Positions 1 through 8,491 of a stretch of DNA of 64,000 nt are shown piece by piece (the first letter of the stretch is position 1; each line of letters opens with the position of its first letter). The notes beneath the pieces are model-generated. The model saw only the letters and a list, made by a program, of their open reading frames with translations, was not told the DNA's origin and ran no database searches. The position numbers and the translations under genes are program-made. This DNA comes from PALSA-505 sp963702235. GTDB taxonomy: Bacteria > Actinomycetota > Actinomycetes > Streptosporangiales > Streptosporangiaceae. The stretch lies in NCBI GenBank assembly GCA_963702235.1, contig CAVPBZ010000005.1, forward strand, positions 62,001 to 126,000, given 5' to 3'.

Positions 1-634
1 CGAGCGCGGCTGGCAGCAGGTCACGAGACCACGGCCCGGCCGCGACGATGACCCGGTCGCCGGCCAGGACAGTCCGGTCCGCCAGCCGCACCGTTCCGGC
101 ATTGCCGACCTCCGTCACCCGGCGGCGCGGGTAGACGCGCACGGCCGGCTGAGCGCGCAGCCACCGGGCCAGCGCCGCCAGCGCACGGTCGGCGAGCACG
201 ACGCCCGCGGCCGGCTCGGCGACGGCTGCCAGCCGGGCCGGGAACCGGATCTGCGGGTACCGTACGGCAAGCTCGCCGGGCGACAGGGCCCGCGCGGTCT
301 CCGGGGACAGGCCCGGTGCGGCCGAGCCGAGCAGGGCGAGGCTGCCCGCCACCTCCTCGGCAGGCATCGCGGTGAGTGAGCCGATCCGGTGGTAGAACCG
401 CGCGCCGGCCCGCCGCTCGACGTTCCGCCAGCTCGCCTCCGCGCGGGCCGCTGCCCGGGTCAGCGCCGCGTCGCCGCGATGCAACGCCCGGACAACCCGC
501 TGCCGGTCATGCGACGTGGCCCGCGGGGACGGAATATCGTCGCGGTCCACCAGCTCGACCTGGGCCCCGGCGCGGACGCACTCCATGGCCGTGAGCAGGC
601 CGATCACCCCGGTGCCTACCACGACGATCCGCAT
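1..634 (-). CDS. FAD-dependent oxidoreductase, DAO family (3' end outside window)
   Basis: Partial: it starts at ATG 634 and runs off the left edge with 211 codons visible. The N-terminus MRIVVVGTGVIGLLTAMEC is the beta-alpha-beta FAD-binding fold (GTGVIG) of the D-amino-acid oxidase/sarcosine oxidase family. A later stretch AGDRVIVAAGPWSRDLLP matches the family's second FAD-contact region. It begins 4 nt after the stop of the MetRS-like gene, so the two are probably coupled. In the s56-p1 pathway a DAO-type enzyme (Spb39) oxidises the N-N linked intermediate to free the hydrazine; an equivalent job here is inference. An unrelated amine or amino-acid oxidase remains possible, as the C-terminal domain is not visible. 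Confidence 0.85.
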   Translation of the reverse strand, partial: MRIVVVGTGVIGLLTAMECVRAGAQVELVDRDDIPSPRATSHDRQRVVRALHRGDAALTRAAARAEASWRNVERRAGARFYHRIGSLTAMPAEEVAGSLALLGSAAPGLSPETARALSPGELAVRYPQIRFPARLAAVAEPAAGVVLADRALAALARWLRAQPAVRVYPRRRVTEVGNAGTVRLADRTVLAGDRVIVAAGPWSRDLLPAAL

Positions 635-638
635 CGGG

Positions 639-2291
639 TCACCGGCCTCCGCCGACGTCGCCGCTCGCCGGTCCGCCGGGCAGCCCGGCGGGCAGCAGTG
701 GCGGGGTGAACGGATGGATCTCGGTCAGGTCGAATGCCCCCGTGCTGAGCGTCCAGCCCGTGCCGTCGCCCTGCCTGGCCGCCGCGGCCAGGTCGACGAG
801 GATCGGGGAGGCGGCCGCGAGTAGCGCCTTGACCTCGAGGAACAAGTCGCCCCATGCGGAAGCGTCGGCGTCCAGGTCCCCCCCGTCGAGGGCGGCCGCC
901 CGCCGGGCCAGCCGCTCGATCTGGACCAGGACCGTTTCCGCGGACCGGGTCAGGCTGTAGCCGGGCATTTCGTAGCCGGTGTCGAACCGGGCGAGCAGGG
1001 CGGCGACGCGGCTGCGGGCTGCGGCCGACACCGGCAGCGGGGCGTCGCTGCTCGCGTTGGCGACCGCCTTGCCCAGCGTGCCGGCCAGCCGGTTCCACGG
1101 CCCGGTCAGCCGCTCCTCGGCGACCTTGGCCAGGCCCGCCCGGCTGAAGGTGGTGCGCTGGTGCTCGGGCGCGGTGAGCGCCAGGTACAGCCGGGCCACG
1201 TCGCGGGGCACGTCGCGGAGCAGGTCCTGACACGAGACGACGTGTCCCTTGCTGGTGGAGAACTTCTCGCTCTCCAGTTCGTAGAACTCGTTGGTCATCA
1301 CCGACTCCGGCAGGATGTACCGGTCACCGTGCGCCATCAGCAGCGCGATATGCGGCAGGCAGAAAAAGAACGCGTTGTCGAAGCCGAGGAAGTGCACCAT
1401 GCGCAGGTCCTGCTCGCGGCGCCACAGCTCGCCGGGCGCGCTCTGGCGGCCCAGCCGCGCGGCAGCGTAGGAGGTGGTGAACATGCCCGCGGGCATCAGC
1501 TCGAGCCACGCGTTGAGTACCTGCCCGGGCGTCTCGGGGAACGGGGCCGGGATGCCCCAGCCGAGCGGGTAGGTGACCGGCACGTCCGGCAGCGGGCGGG
1601 CCAGCAGTTCGCGGATCATCTGCACGACATGCGGCCGCCAGTGCGGGCTGCGCTCTTGGTGATAGGCGGTGAGCTGGTCCCGGTACTCCTCCAGCGGGAA
1701 CACCAGGATGGTCGCCTCCCGGCTGGCCGGCACGTCGGCACGGTTAGTCGTCGAGTGCGGGTCGATCAGGTCAGTGCAGCTGTTCGGATGGCCGCAGGTC
1801 TCGCACAGAGCGCCGCGGCTGGAGCTCAGGCATACCGGGCAGTCCCCCTCGATCAGGCCCTCGACGAGGTATTCGCCGGTCCGCTCCAGATACGGGAGCC
1901 TGACGGTACGCAGCCGGAACTTGCCGGCCGCGTGCAGCGTCCGGAAGAAGTCCAGCACCGTGGCGCGGTAGGTGTCGTCGAACGGGCCGAAGCCGTCCAC
2001 CGAGATGCCCATGGCGGCCAGCGCCTCGCGGATCTGGCCGGTGGACACGCGGCACAGCTCCTCGGGCGTGCTGCCGAGCCGCCGCGCCGACGCCACCACG
2101 TAGGTCTGGCTGTCGTCGGTGCCGGTCGTGAAGATCACTTCCCGGCCGCGGGCCCGCTGGTACCTCGCATAGACATCGCCCGCCAGGTAGGGCCCGGCGA
2201 TGTGACCGAGATGCATGCCTCCGTTCGGAGTCGGGTTAGGCCCGAGGATCAGGACGGGGCGATCGTCCGCCGACGGACGCGGGCGGCTCAT
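639..2291 (-). CDS. Methionyl-tRNA-synthetase-like enzyme (candidate N-N bond forming ligase)
   Basis: 550 aa class I aminoacyl-tRNA-synthetase fold. The HIGH-type motif is HLGH at residues 27-30, a four-Cys zinc knuckle lies at C151, C154, C163 and C166, and the second signature reads KFSTSKG (about 343-349) instead of the usual KMSKS. It sits inside a biosynthetic operon and its ATG overlaps the stop of the cupin gene (ATGA, 2288-2291), so it is not a housekeeping MetRS. Stand-alone or cupin-fused MetRS-like proteins join an amino acid to an N-hydroxylated lysine in hydrazine pathways (Spb40 type). Expected reaction, by inference: ATP-dependent activation of an amino acid, ester formation on a hydroxylamine and, with the cupin, rearrangement to an N-N bond. 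A resistance copy of MetRS is the main alternative. Confidence 0.85.
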   Translation of the reverse strand: MSRPRPSADDRPVLILGPNPTPNGGMHLGHIAGPYLAGDVYARYQRARGREVIFTTGTDDSQTYVVASARRLGSTPEELCRVSTGQIREALAAMGISVDGFGPFDDTYRATVLDFFRTLHAAGKFRLRTVRLPYLERTGEYLVEGLIEGDCPVCLSSSRGALCETCGHPNSCTDLIDPHSTTNRADVPASREATILVFPLEEYRDQLTAYHQERSPHWRPHVVQMIRELLARPLPDVPVTYPLGWGIPAPFPETPGQVLNAWLELMPAGMFTTSYAAARLGRQSAPGELWRREQDLRMVHFLGFDNAFFFCLPHIALLMAHGDRYILPESVMTNEFYELESEKFSTSKGHVVSCQDLLRDVPRDVARLYLALTAPEHQRTTFSRAGLAKVAEERLTGPWNRLAGTLGKAVANASSDAPLPVSAAARSRVAALLARFDTGYEMPGYSLTRSAETVLVQIERLARRAAALDGGDLDADASAWGDLFLEVKALLAAASPILVDLAAAARQGDGTGWTLSTGAFDLTEIHPFTPPLLPAGLPGGPASGDVGGGR

Positions 2292-2665
2292 GCCCGCGCT
2301 CCCGCCCGGCTGCGGGAGACGAAGCGCTCAGCCATCTCCTCGTCCCACCAGATGCTGTAGAACTCGAAGTCCTCGCGGCCGTCGTTGAGCACGCGATGGA
2401 GCAGTCCCGGCTGGAAGAACGCGACGTCTCCGGCGCGGAACGTGGCCTGCTCCCCGTCGCACTCGATCACCGCCTCGCCGTGGACGGCGACGAAGATCTC
2501 GTGTTCGTGGTGGGAGTGCAGAGTCGAATGGGTGCCGGCCCGGACCACGGCCCAGGACGATTCGAACGGCGCGTTCAGTACCGGCCACGGCTGCAGCCGC
2601 TGGGTGTCCACGCCGTACTCGTGCAGGAACGAGTCCCGGCGCAGGCGGACGACTTCTAGTGCCAT
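2288..2665 (-). CDS. Small cupin protein, partner of the MetRS-like enzyme
   Basis: 125 aa, single cupin barrel. Cupin motif 1 is complete: G44, H50, H52, E56 and G63 with the standard spacing, giving a two-His/one-Glu metal site. Motif 2 supplies the third His (H90) in a PGLLHRVLN stretch. It starts 2 nt after the PP-loop gene stop and overlaps the MetRS-like start by ATGA. In characterised hydrazine pathways a zinc cupin domain is fused to the N-terminus of the MetRS-like protein and catalyses the rearrangement that makes the N-N bond. Here the same two modules are separate but adjacent and translationally coupled, which supports a split version of that enzyme (inference). Confidence 0.85.
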   Translation of the reverse strand: MALEVVRLRRDSFLHEYGVDTQRLQPWPVLNAPFESSWAVVRAGTHSTLHSHHEHEIFVAVHGEAVIECDGEQATFRAGDVAFFQPGLLHRVLNDGREDFEFYSIWWDEEMAERFVSRSRAGARA

Positions 2666-2667
2666 GG

Positions 2668-4251
2668 CTACCTTCCCGAAATCTGCTCGAGGATGCTCGG
2701 ACCGTTCTGGCTGTGCCGGGTCCGGATGACCGCCTTGTGCGGGTCGTCGGCCAGCACGGCGTCGATGACGTCGGTCTCCGCGCCGCCCGCGCCTGGCTGC
2801 CGTACCGGGCTGCGGTACAGCACCCGGAGCTGGCTCAGCCCGAGCCCGCTGATCCGCTCCAGCTCGCGGGCTAGCTGCCGGGCGTCGCCGTCCTCCCCGG
2901 CCAGCAGCGGGTCATCGCCGGACTCGCCGGCCAGCAGGGCGTGCAGCTGATCGGCGCGGCCGGCCAGCGCCGGGTGCTCCCGGCCGAGGAACCCTGCCAG
3001 CCCTGTGCCCTTCCCGGCGAAGGGGGAGTAAGCCATGCAGACGAGCTGGTCTTCGGCCAGCCCGAAGGTCTGCAGCGCGTAGTCGCTGGCGGTACGCCGC
3101 ATCCGGGACACCCCCTCGGGGCCCTCATACCGGGCGCGCATCAGCTCGATCAGCTCAGCGGGAAGGTCCTTCTTGCGCATGAGTTCGAGGGCGAATGCGG
3201 CGTACTCCGCCAGCCCTTCGGCGTAGGTCCGCTGATAGACGCGCTCGCACTTGAGCCCGCGCAGGTGCGCCATGAGCGCTGGGTTTCCGCAGTCGGACTC
3301 GGTGAAGCTGAACGCGAGGTCGTCGAACTCGAAGCCGAGGAAACCGGTCAGCATCTGCATGTGGTCGCCCGCGGCGTAAGCGGTGTCGGAGTAGATGGAG
3401 AAGAACCGCAGCCGTTGCGGTACCGCTGTGGTGACCCGCCGCTCAGCGATGGCGTCCGTGGCGTCCGGCCCGTGGATGTCGGCGAAGTAGGCCTGCGCGA
3501 CGCCGTCCAGCCGGGACAGCAAGCGGGACAGGCCGCTGGCTCCGGCGGCTTTCCCCGGCCCGGCGGATTTCACCGGCGGGCCGGTTTTACCCGGCGGCGT
3601 GAGCTGGCGGGCGAGCCGGCCCACCCACAGCGCGTACTGACGCTGCTCCTGCTGCGAGTCGCCGGTGACGATGATGTCGGCACCGTCACCGTACGACGCG
3701 GCCAGGCCGAACGAGTTGACCACGCTCAGGTTGCAGGCGTTACAGAAGGTGGGACGGCCGTCGGCGAACGTGCGGTGGCCGGTCATCAGGATGTCGAGCC
3801 GGTTGCGGCGCACGACGTGGTCGCGCTGGGGCGCGTCCACGTCGAACACGGTGACCTCGTCGCCGTCGATCAGCAGCAGCTCGCAGTCCGGGTCGGCGGA
3901 CAGCCGCAGCGCCCGGTAGGCCCGGTCGATGTTCTCCAGCACCGCGCGCGGCATCCCGGCGTGCCGGTTCGTGGCCACCCGCAGCCGGAACGTGGCGCCG
4001 TGGGCGCGGAACAGGATCAGCTGCATCGCGCGGACGAACGCCAGCATGTACGTGCTGTCCTTGCCGCCGCCGAAGGCCACCAGGACCAGGTTGCGCTCCA
4101 GCCGGCCGGGATCCGGCAAGGCGTCCTTCAGCCGGTCGCTGCACCGCCGCGCCGCCTCCAGGTTCGCCGCGGGCATGGCTGTCAGCAATTCGGCGTATGC
4201 CTGGTCGCGCGCGTCGGCGGTCAGGGTTCGGTCCACTTCGAGCGTGGTCAT
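2668..4251 (-). CDS. PP-loop (N-type ATP pyrophosphatase) superfamily protein
   Basis: 527 aa from ATG 4251, preferred because GGAGGA lies 6 nt upstream; an ATG at 4281 without such a site would add 10 residues. The PP-loop reads FGGGKDS (residues 60-66), binding ATP pyrophosphate; a CNAC cysteine pair follows at 170-173 and a TGDS segment near 197-200. PP-loop enzymes adenylate a carbonyl or carboxylate for attack by an amine or sulfur. Length and the CxxC resemble thiolation or amide-forming members, but I cannot assign a subfamily. It lies between an N-monooxygenase and the cupin, so it probably activates a pathway intermediate. Confidence 0.75.
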   Translation of the reverse strand: MTTLEVDRTLTADARDQAYAELLTAMPAANLEAARRCSDRLKDALPDPGRLERNLVLVAFGGGKDSTYMLAFVRAMQLILFRAHGATFRLRVATNRHAGMPRAVLENIDRAYRALRLSADPDCELLLIDGDEVTVFDVDAPQRDHVVRRNRLDILMTGHRTFADGRPTFCNACNLSVVNSFGLAASYGDGADIIVTGDSQQEQRQYALWVGRLARQLTPPGKTGPPVKSAGPGKAAGASGLSRLLSRLDGVAQAYFADIHGPDATDAIAERRVTTAVPQRLRFFSIYSDTAYAAGDHMQMLTGFLGFEFDDLAFSFTESDCGNPALMAHLRGLKCERVYQRTYAEGLAEYAAFALELMRKKDLPAELIELMRARYEGPEGVSRMRRTASDYALQTFGLAEDQLVCMAYSPFAGKGTGLAGFLGREHPALAGRADQLHALLAGESGDDPLLAGEDGDARQLARELERISGLGLSQLRVLYRSPVRQPGAGGAETDVIDAVLADDPHKAVIRTRHSQNGPSILEQISGR

Positions 4252-4286
4252 GCGGCTTCCTCCGTCGGACTGGGTTCTCATGCCTG

Positions 4287-5606
4287 TCAGGGACGCGTGA
4301 CCGAGGCCAGCCCCTCGTCCAGGAGAGGAGAAGCGGCCCGGCCGGTGATACAGGCCCGGTGCGCGAGGATGTCGCTGGTGATCTCCTCCGCCCGGCGGGC
4401 GAGCACGCTGAGCAGTGAGTCGGCGATGCCGTGCGTCGCCTCGTTGACCCCCTGCAGGTAGCAGGCCGCGGGGCCTGGCTGATCGAGCACCAGCCGGTAC
4501 CGGCGCGTCACCTCGACCCGGTCCAGTCCGATGGCGCCGGCCAGGTCGCGGATCAGCTTCGGCATGTGCTGGCTGAACCCGGTGCCGAGCAGCACCAGGT
4601 CCCGCCGCAGCTCGGTGACGGCGCCGGTCCTGCGGTCGGTGAGCTCGAGCACCACCGCCCCGGCGTCCTCACGTGCGGCGGTGATGTCGGTCATCGTGAT
4701 GAGGCGCCTGCCGTCACGGCCGCTGAGCCGGTCCAGGTATCGGTCCTGGTAGAGGCTCTCCAGCGTCGCGGGCGTGAGACAGGAGTAGTTGGTCCGGTGC
4801 ATTTCCCGCAGGATCTGCTCACGCGCCTCGGGGCAGGCCGCGAAGAACTGGTCCGTGAACGAGGGGTAGTACAGCTCGTTGGTGAACTTGCTCGACTGGT
4901 CCGCGCTCAGCCCGATCGCCCGCATGACCCAAGCGACCTCGCTGCCGGGCAGGTCGTCGCGCAGCGCCCGGATCATCTCCGCCGCGCTCTGCGAGCTGCC
5001 GACCACGGCTACCCGGTAGGGACGCTCCTTCGGCAGCGCGGACACTCGGGGCCGGTACTGGGTGCTGTGGATGATCCGGGCCGGCGCGACGCGGCCGAAG
5101 ACCCCGGGAACATGCGGGTCCCGGCCGACGCCGACCACCAGGTACCTGCTGGCGATAGACGTTCGGTCGGCGAGTGTCGTCAGCCAGCCGGTCAGCGTGC
5201 CGTGGCTGTCCCGCTGCGGTTCGATGGACACGCACTCGCGCCCGAGTTCTATCCGGACCTTCGCGAGCGAGCGCGCCACCCAGTTCAGGTACTCGGCGAT
5301 CTCGACCCGGTACGGCGTGAAGCTGCCCATGTTGATGAAGTCGTCGAGCCGGCCGGTGGAATGCAGGTGGCTGACGAACGAGAAGTTGCTGCAAGGGTTC
5401 CGCTGAGTCACGAGGTCCTTCAGGAAGGACACCTGGCTCGTGGCCCACGGCAACAGCATTCCCGGCTGCCATTCGATCGTCTGGCTGCGGTCAACGACGA
5501 GCGAGTTCTCCGCGAGGCCGGGCGCCAGCTCCTCCAGAGCCACGGCGAGCCCGAGGTTGGACGGGCCGGCGCCGACCGCAAGCAACTCGACTTCACGATG
5601 CGTCAT
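4287..5606 (-). CDS. Amine N-monooxygenase (lysine N6-/ornithine N5-hydroxylase family), copy 1
   Basis: 439 aa flavin- and NADPH-dependent N-hydroxylating monooxygenase of the IucD/SidA/PvdA family. FAD site GAGPSN at residues 12-17, NADPH site VVGSSQSA at 201-208 and the C-terminal LLGTGF element near 350 are all visible. Expected reaction: hydroxylation of the side-chain amine of lysine or ornithine. ATG 5606 has GGGAGA about 7 nt upstream and lies 14 nt inside the end of the antiporter gene. By eye it is roughly two-thirds identical to the second copy at 7116-8456, so the pair arose by duplication. Siderophore synthesis is the usual alternative role, but no NRPS or siderophore synthetase is seen, and the cupin and MetRS-like genes favour a hydrazine pathway. 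Confidence 0.88.
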   Translation of the reverse strand: MTHREVELLAVGAGPSNLGLAVALEELAPGLAENSLVVDRSQTIEWQPGMLLPWATSQVSFLKDLVTQRNPCSNFSFVSHLHSTGRLDDFINMGSFTPYRVEIAEYLNWVARSLAKVRIELGRECVSIEPQRDSHGTLTGWLTTLADRTSIASRYLVVGVGRDPHVPGVFGRVAPARIIHSTQYRPRVSALPKERPYRVAVVGSSQSAAEMIRALRDDLPGSEVAWVMRAIGLSADQSSKFTNELYYPSFTDQFFAACPEAREQILREMHRTNYSCLTPATLESLYQDRYLDRLSGRDGRRLITMTDITAAREDAGAVVLELTDRRTGAVTELRRDLVLLGTGFSQHMPKLIRDLAGAIGLDRVEVTRRYRLVLDQPGPAACYLQGVNEATHGIADSLLSVLARRAEEITSDILAHRACITGRAASPLLDEGLASVTRP

Positions 5607-7119
5607 CGGCCGTCTCCCTGTGCTCTGCGGCCAGCGCGCGGGCCAGGCCGAGGTAGCGCAGCGCGGGCCCGGCCATGCAGGTGGTGAGCAGCGCCATCAG
5701 GACCAGCACGGTGAACGCCGCCTCGTTGATCACCCCGGCGGACAGCCCGATGCTGAGCACGACGATCTCGGTGATGCCGCGCGCGTTCATCAGCACGCCG
5801 AGCCCGAGGGCCTGCCGTCCCGGCATGCCGCCGGCCCACGCCACCGGCGCGGCGCTGCCCAGCTTGCCGGCCACGGCGGCCGCGACCAGCAGTGCGCCGC
5901 CGGCCAGCACGGCCGGATGAGTGAAGGCGAGCCGCACGTCGGCCTGCATGCCGATGCTGGCGAAGAAGACCGGCACCAGCAGCGCCCGGTTCACCGCCGC
6001 GACCTGGCCGCCCATCTTCCCGAGCAGCGGGTTCCCGCTGGGCAGGACGATACCGGCCAAGAACCCGCCGAAGATCGCGTGCATGCCGATCCGGTCGGTG
6101 GCGGCGGCGAGCCCGATGACGAGGCCGAGCACCGCGAGCAGGCGCACCGCCCTGGGCAGCGCGACCCCGGCGCACCGGGTGGTCAGCGCGCGCACCAGCG
6201 GCCGCAGGCCGCGCACGCACACGATCGCGAGCGCCGCGGCGAGGCCGAGGGTGCGCAGCACGCCCGCCGGGCCCTGGGCGCGGACCATCGCGAGCACGAC
6301 GGCAAGCGCGCTCCAGGCGAGCACGTCGGCGATCGCCGCGCACAGCATCGCCAGCGCGCCGAGCCTGGTCCCCCGCAGCCCGGAGTCCTGCACGATCCGG
6401 GCCAGCACCGGGAACGCCGTCACGCTCAGCGCGGCGCCGATGAACACGGCGAACGGGACCGGGGCCGCGGACGGCCCGGCGAAGTCGCCCAGCAGCGGTA
6501 CGGCGGCCATGGCACCCAGCGCGAACGGCAGCGCCATCATGGACAGGCTCGCCGCGCCGATCACGCCCCGCTGGCCGCGGAGCAGGCCCGGATCGAACTC
6601 CGCTCCGACGGTGAACATGAATATGACCAGTCCCGCCTGCGCGGCCAGGCTCACGTACGGCATCACCTGCGCGGGCAGGATCGCGCGGTGCAGGCCGGGC
6701 ACCAGCGTGCTCACGACCGACGGGCCGAGGATCAGGCCGGCGACGATCTCGCCCGCCACCGCCGGCTGCCCGATCCGGCGGAACAGCGCCCCGGCGAGGG
6801 TGGCCAGGCCGCAGATCGCCCCGATGGCCACGAGAACGCGCACCAGCAGCCTGACCGGGTCAGCTGCCGGCGCCACGGCGGCGTGCGCGGCCAGGTGGCC
6901 TGCCGGGAACCAGCCGGCGGCGAAGCCGGTCCCGACCAGGATCGCTGATCCGGCGATCACGGCCAGCGCGGCCAGCAGCCCGCGAGCGGGCGCGGGCATG
7001 ATGCGCCGCTCGGTCTCGTCAACCGGGGACGTCCCGGCCGCCAGGCCGGCCGGGACGTGACCGGCCGGGGCCGGGCCGGGCGGGGTCTGGCCGGCCAGCG
7101 GCCGGCCTGCCGCGGTCAT
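5593..7119 (-). CDS. Kef/NhaP-type cation:proton antiporter (CPA2 family)
   Basis: 508 aa membrane protein. ATG 7119 overlaps the stop of the downstream-strand neighbour (ATGA 7116-7119); the frame stays open far upstream but that part overlaps the N-monooxygenase gene and is not credible. After a Pro/Gly-rich cytosolic leader and one membrane segment comes a run of about 12 hydrophobic helices with Na+/H+ exchanger features such as FRRIGQPAVAGEIVAGLILG and FMFTVGAEFDPGLLRGQRG. Likely cytoplasmic-membrane K+/H+ or Na+/H+ exchange. Placed between two N-hydroxylases, it may protect the cell from, or export, a reactive product (inference). No TrkA-N regulatory domain is seen. Confidence 0.85.
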   Translation of the reverse strand: MTAAGRPLAGQTPPGPAPAGHVPAGLAAGTSPVDETERRIMPAPARGLLAALAVIAGSAILVGTGFAAGWFPAGHLAAHAAVAPAADPVRLLVRVLVAIGAICGLATLAGALFRRIGQPAVAGEIVAGLILGPSVVSTLVPGLHRAILPAQVMPYVSLAAQAGLVIFMFTVGAEFDPGLLRGQRGVIGAASLSMMALPFALGAMAAVPLLGDFAGPSAAPVPFAVFIGAALSVTAFPVLARIVQDSGLRGTRLGALAMLCAAIADVLAWSALAVVLAMVRAQGPAGVLRTLGLAAALAIVCVRGLRPLVRALTTRCAGVALPRAVRLLAVLGLVIGLAAATDRIGMHAIFGGFLAGIVLPSGNPLLGKMGGQVAAVNRALLVPVFFASIGMQADVRLAFTHPAVLAGGALLVAAAVAGKLGSAAPVAWAGGMPGRQALGLGVLMNARGITEIVVLSIGLSAGVINEAAFTVLVLMALLTTCMAGPALRYLGLARALAAEHRETADDAS

Positions 7120-8456
7120 CCGGCGAGTCCTTCGGCGGGCACGCTCAGGGTCGCCAGCGCCGAGCCGCCGGACCTGTGGTGCCCGTTCACCCTCGGGCCG
7201 GCCGGGCGGCGCGCGAGCAGGTCCGAGACGGTGTCGGCCGCCCGGTCGGCCAGCACGCTCAGCAGCGAGTCGGCGATACCGTGCGTGCTCTCGTTCAGCC
7301 CCTGCAGGTAGCACGCGGCGGCCGACGGCTCGCCGAGCATCAGCCGGTACCCCCGGTTCACCGTGATCTCCGGCAGGTCCAGCGCGGCGCCCAGGCGGCG
7401 GACCATCGCCGGCATCTGCTTGTCGAACCCGGTTCCGAGGAACACCAGGTCGCGGCGCAGCGTGCTGACCGCACCCGTCCGCCGGTCGGCCAGTTCGAGC
7501 ACGGCCTCGTCCGCCTCCTCGTAGGCCGCGGTCACGTTCACCATCGTGAGCATCCGCTTGCGGTCCAGGCCCGCCAGCCGGTCCAGGTAGAAATCGCCGT
7601 ACAGGCACTCCAGCAGGCCGGGCGCGACGCCGGAGTAGTTCGTCCGGTGCATCTCGCGCAGGATCTGCTCGCGCCCCTCGGGCAGCGCCTCGAAGAACTT
7701 GCCGGTGAACGACGGGTAGTACAGCTCGTTGGTGAACTTGCTGGTCTGGTAGGCAGACAGGCCGATGCCGCGCATCAGCCAGGTCATGTCACTGTTCGGC
7801 AGGTCGTGCTGCAGCGCGCGGAACATCTCGGCGGCGCTCTGCGCGCCGCCGACCACCGCGACCCGGTACGGCATTTCACGCGACAGCCGGTCCATCCGCG
7901 GCCGGTACTGGGTGCTGTGGATGACCCGGCTAGCGGGCAGGCCGGCGAAGGCCGGCGGGATGTAGGCGTCCCGGCCGGCGCCGAAGACCAGGTATCGGCT
8001 GGCAATCGCGGAGCCGTCGCCGAGCCGGGTGATCCAGCCGGTCACGGTCCCGGCTGCGTCCCGGCGCGGCTCGATCGACACGCACTCCCGCCCGAGTTCC
8101 AGCCCGACCCGGGTCAGCGAGCCCGCCACCCAGTTCAGGTAGTCGGAGATCTCCATCCGGTAGGGGGTGAAGCTGCCCATGTTGATGAAGTCGTCCAGCC
8201 GGCCGACCGCGTGCAGGTAGCTCAGGAAGGAGAACCGGCTGCGCGGGTTGCGCCGGGTGACCAGGTCCTTGAGGAACGAGACCTGGCTCTTGGTCCACGG
8301 CAGCAGCAGCCCCCGCTGCCAGCCGACCGTCTCGGCGCGCTCGATGACCAGCGAGTTCCTGGCCAGGTCGTCGGGCGCTAGCTCCTCAAGCGCCACCGCG
8401 AGCGCTAGGTTCGAGGGCCCGGCGCCGATGGCGAGCAGCTCGACTTCCCGGTCCAT
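7116..8456 (-). CDS. Amine N-monooxygenase (lysine N6-/ornithine N5-hydroxylase family), copy 2
   Basis: 446 aa from ATG 8456; ATG 8459 and GTG 8498 are in frame upstream, but MDREVELLAIGAGPSN aligns with the start of copy 1, and GGGAG lies 5-8 nt before the ATG pair. FAD site GAGPSN, NADPH site VVGGAQSA and the LGTGF element are intact. It shares long identical blocks with copy 1 (for example FINMGSFTPYR, SKFTNELYYPSF, REQILREMHRTNYS), so both are probably active and may hydroxylate different amines or the same substrate twice. The only C-terminal difference is a Gly/Ser-rich tail of about 20 residues. Confidence 0.88.
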   Translation of the reverse strand: MDREVELLAIGAGPSNLALAVALEELAPDDLARNSLVIERAETVGWQRGLLLPWTKSQVSFLKDLVTRRNPRSRFSFLSYLHAVGRLDDFINMGSFTPYRMEISDYLNWVAGSLTRVGLELGRECVSIEPRRDAAGTVTGWITRLGDGSAIASRYLVFGAGRDAYIPPAFAGLPASRVIHSTQYRPRMDRLSREMPYRVAVVGGAQSAAEMFRALQHDLPNSDMTWLMRGIGLSAYQTSKFTNELYYPSFTGKFFEALPEGREQILREMHRTNYSGVAPGLLECLYGDFYLDRLAGLDRKRMLTMVNVTAAYEEADEAVLELADRRTGAVSTLRRDLVFLGTGFDKQMPAMVRRLGAALDLPEITVNRGYRLMLGEPSAAACYLQGLNESTHGIADSLLSVLADRAADTVSDLLARRPAGPRVNGHHRSGGSALATLSVPAEGLAG

Positions 8457-8491
8457 CATGGGTTCTCCCTTGGTAGTTGCGCCGCGGCCGG

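Noticed and set aside
639..2291. Housekeeping methionyl-tRNA synthetase
   Set aside because: The altered KMSKS sequence, operon position between a cupin and an oxidase, and coupling to the cupin argue against it.
7120..7608. Upstream extension of the antiporter frame (to 671 aa)
   Set aside because: It overlaps the second N-monooxygenase on the same strand in another frame, is Arg/Gly-rich without motifs, and ATG 7119 gives a complete antiporter with a normal ATGA overlap.
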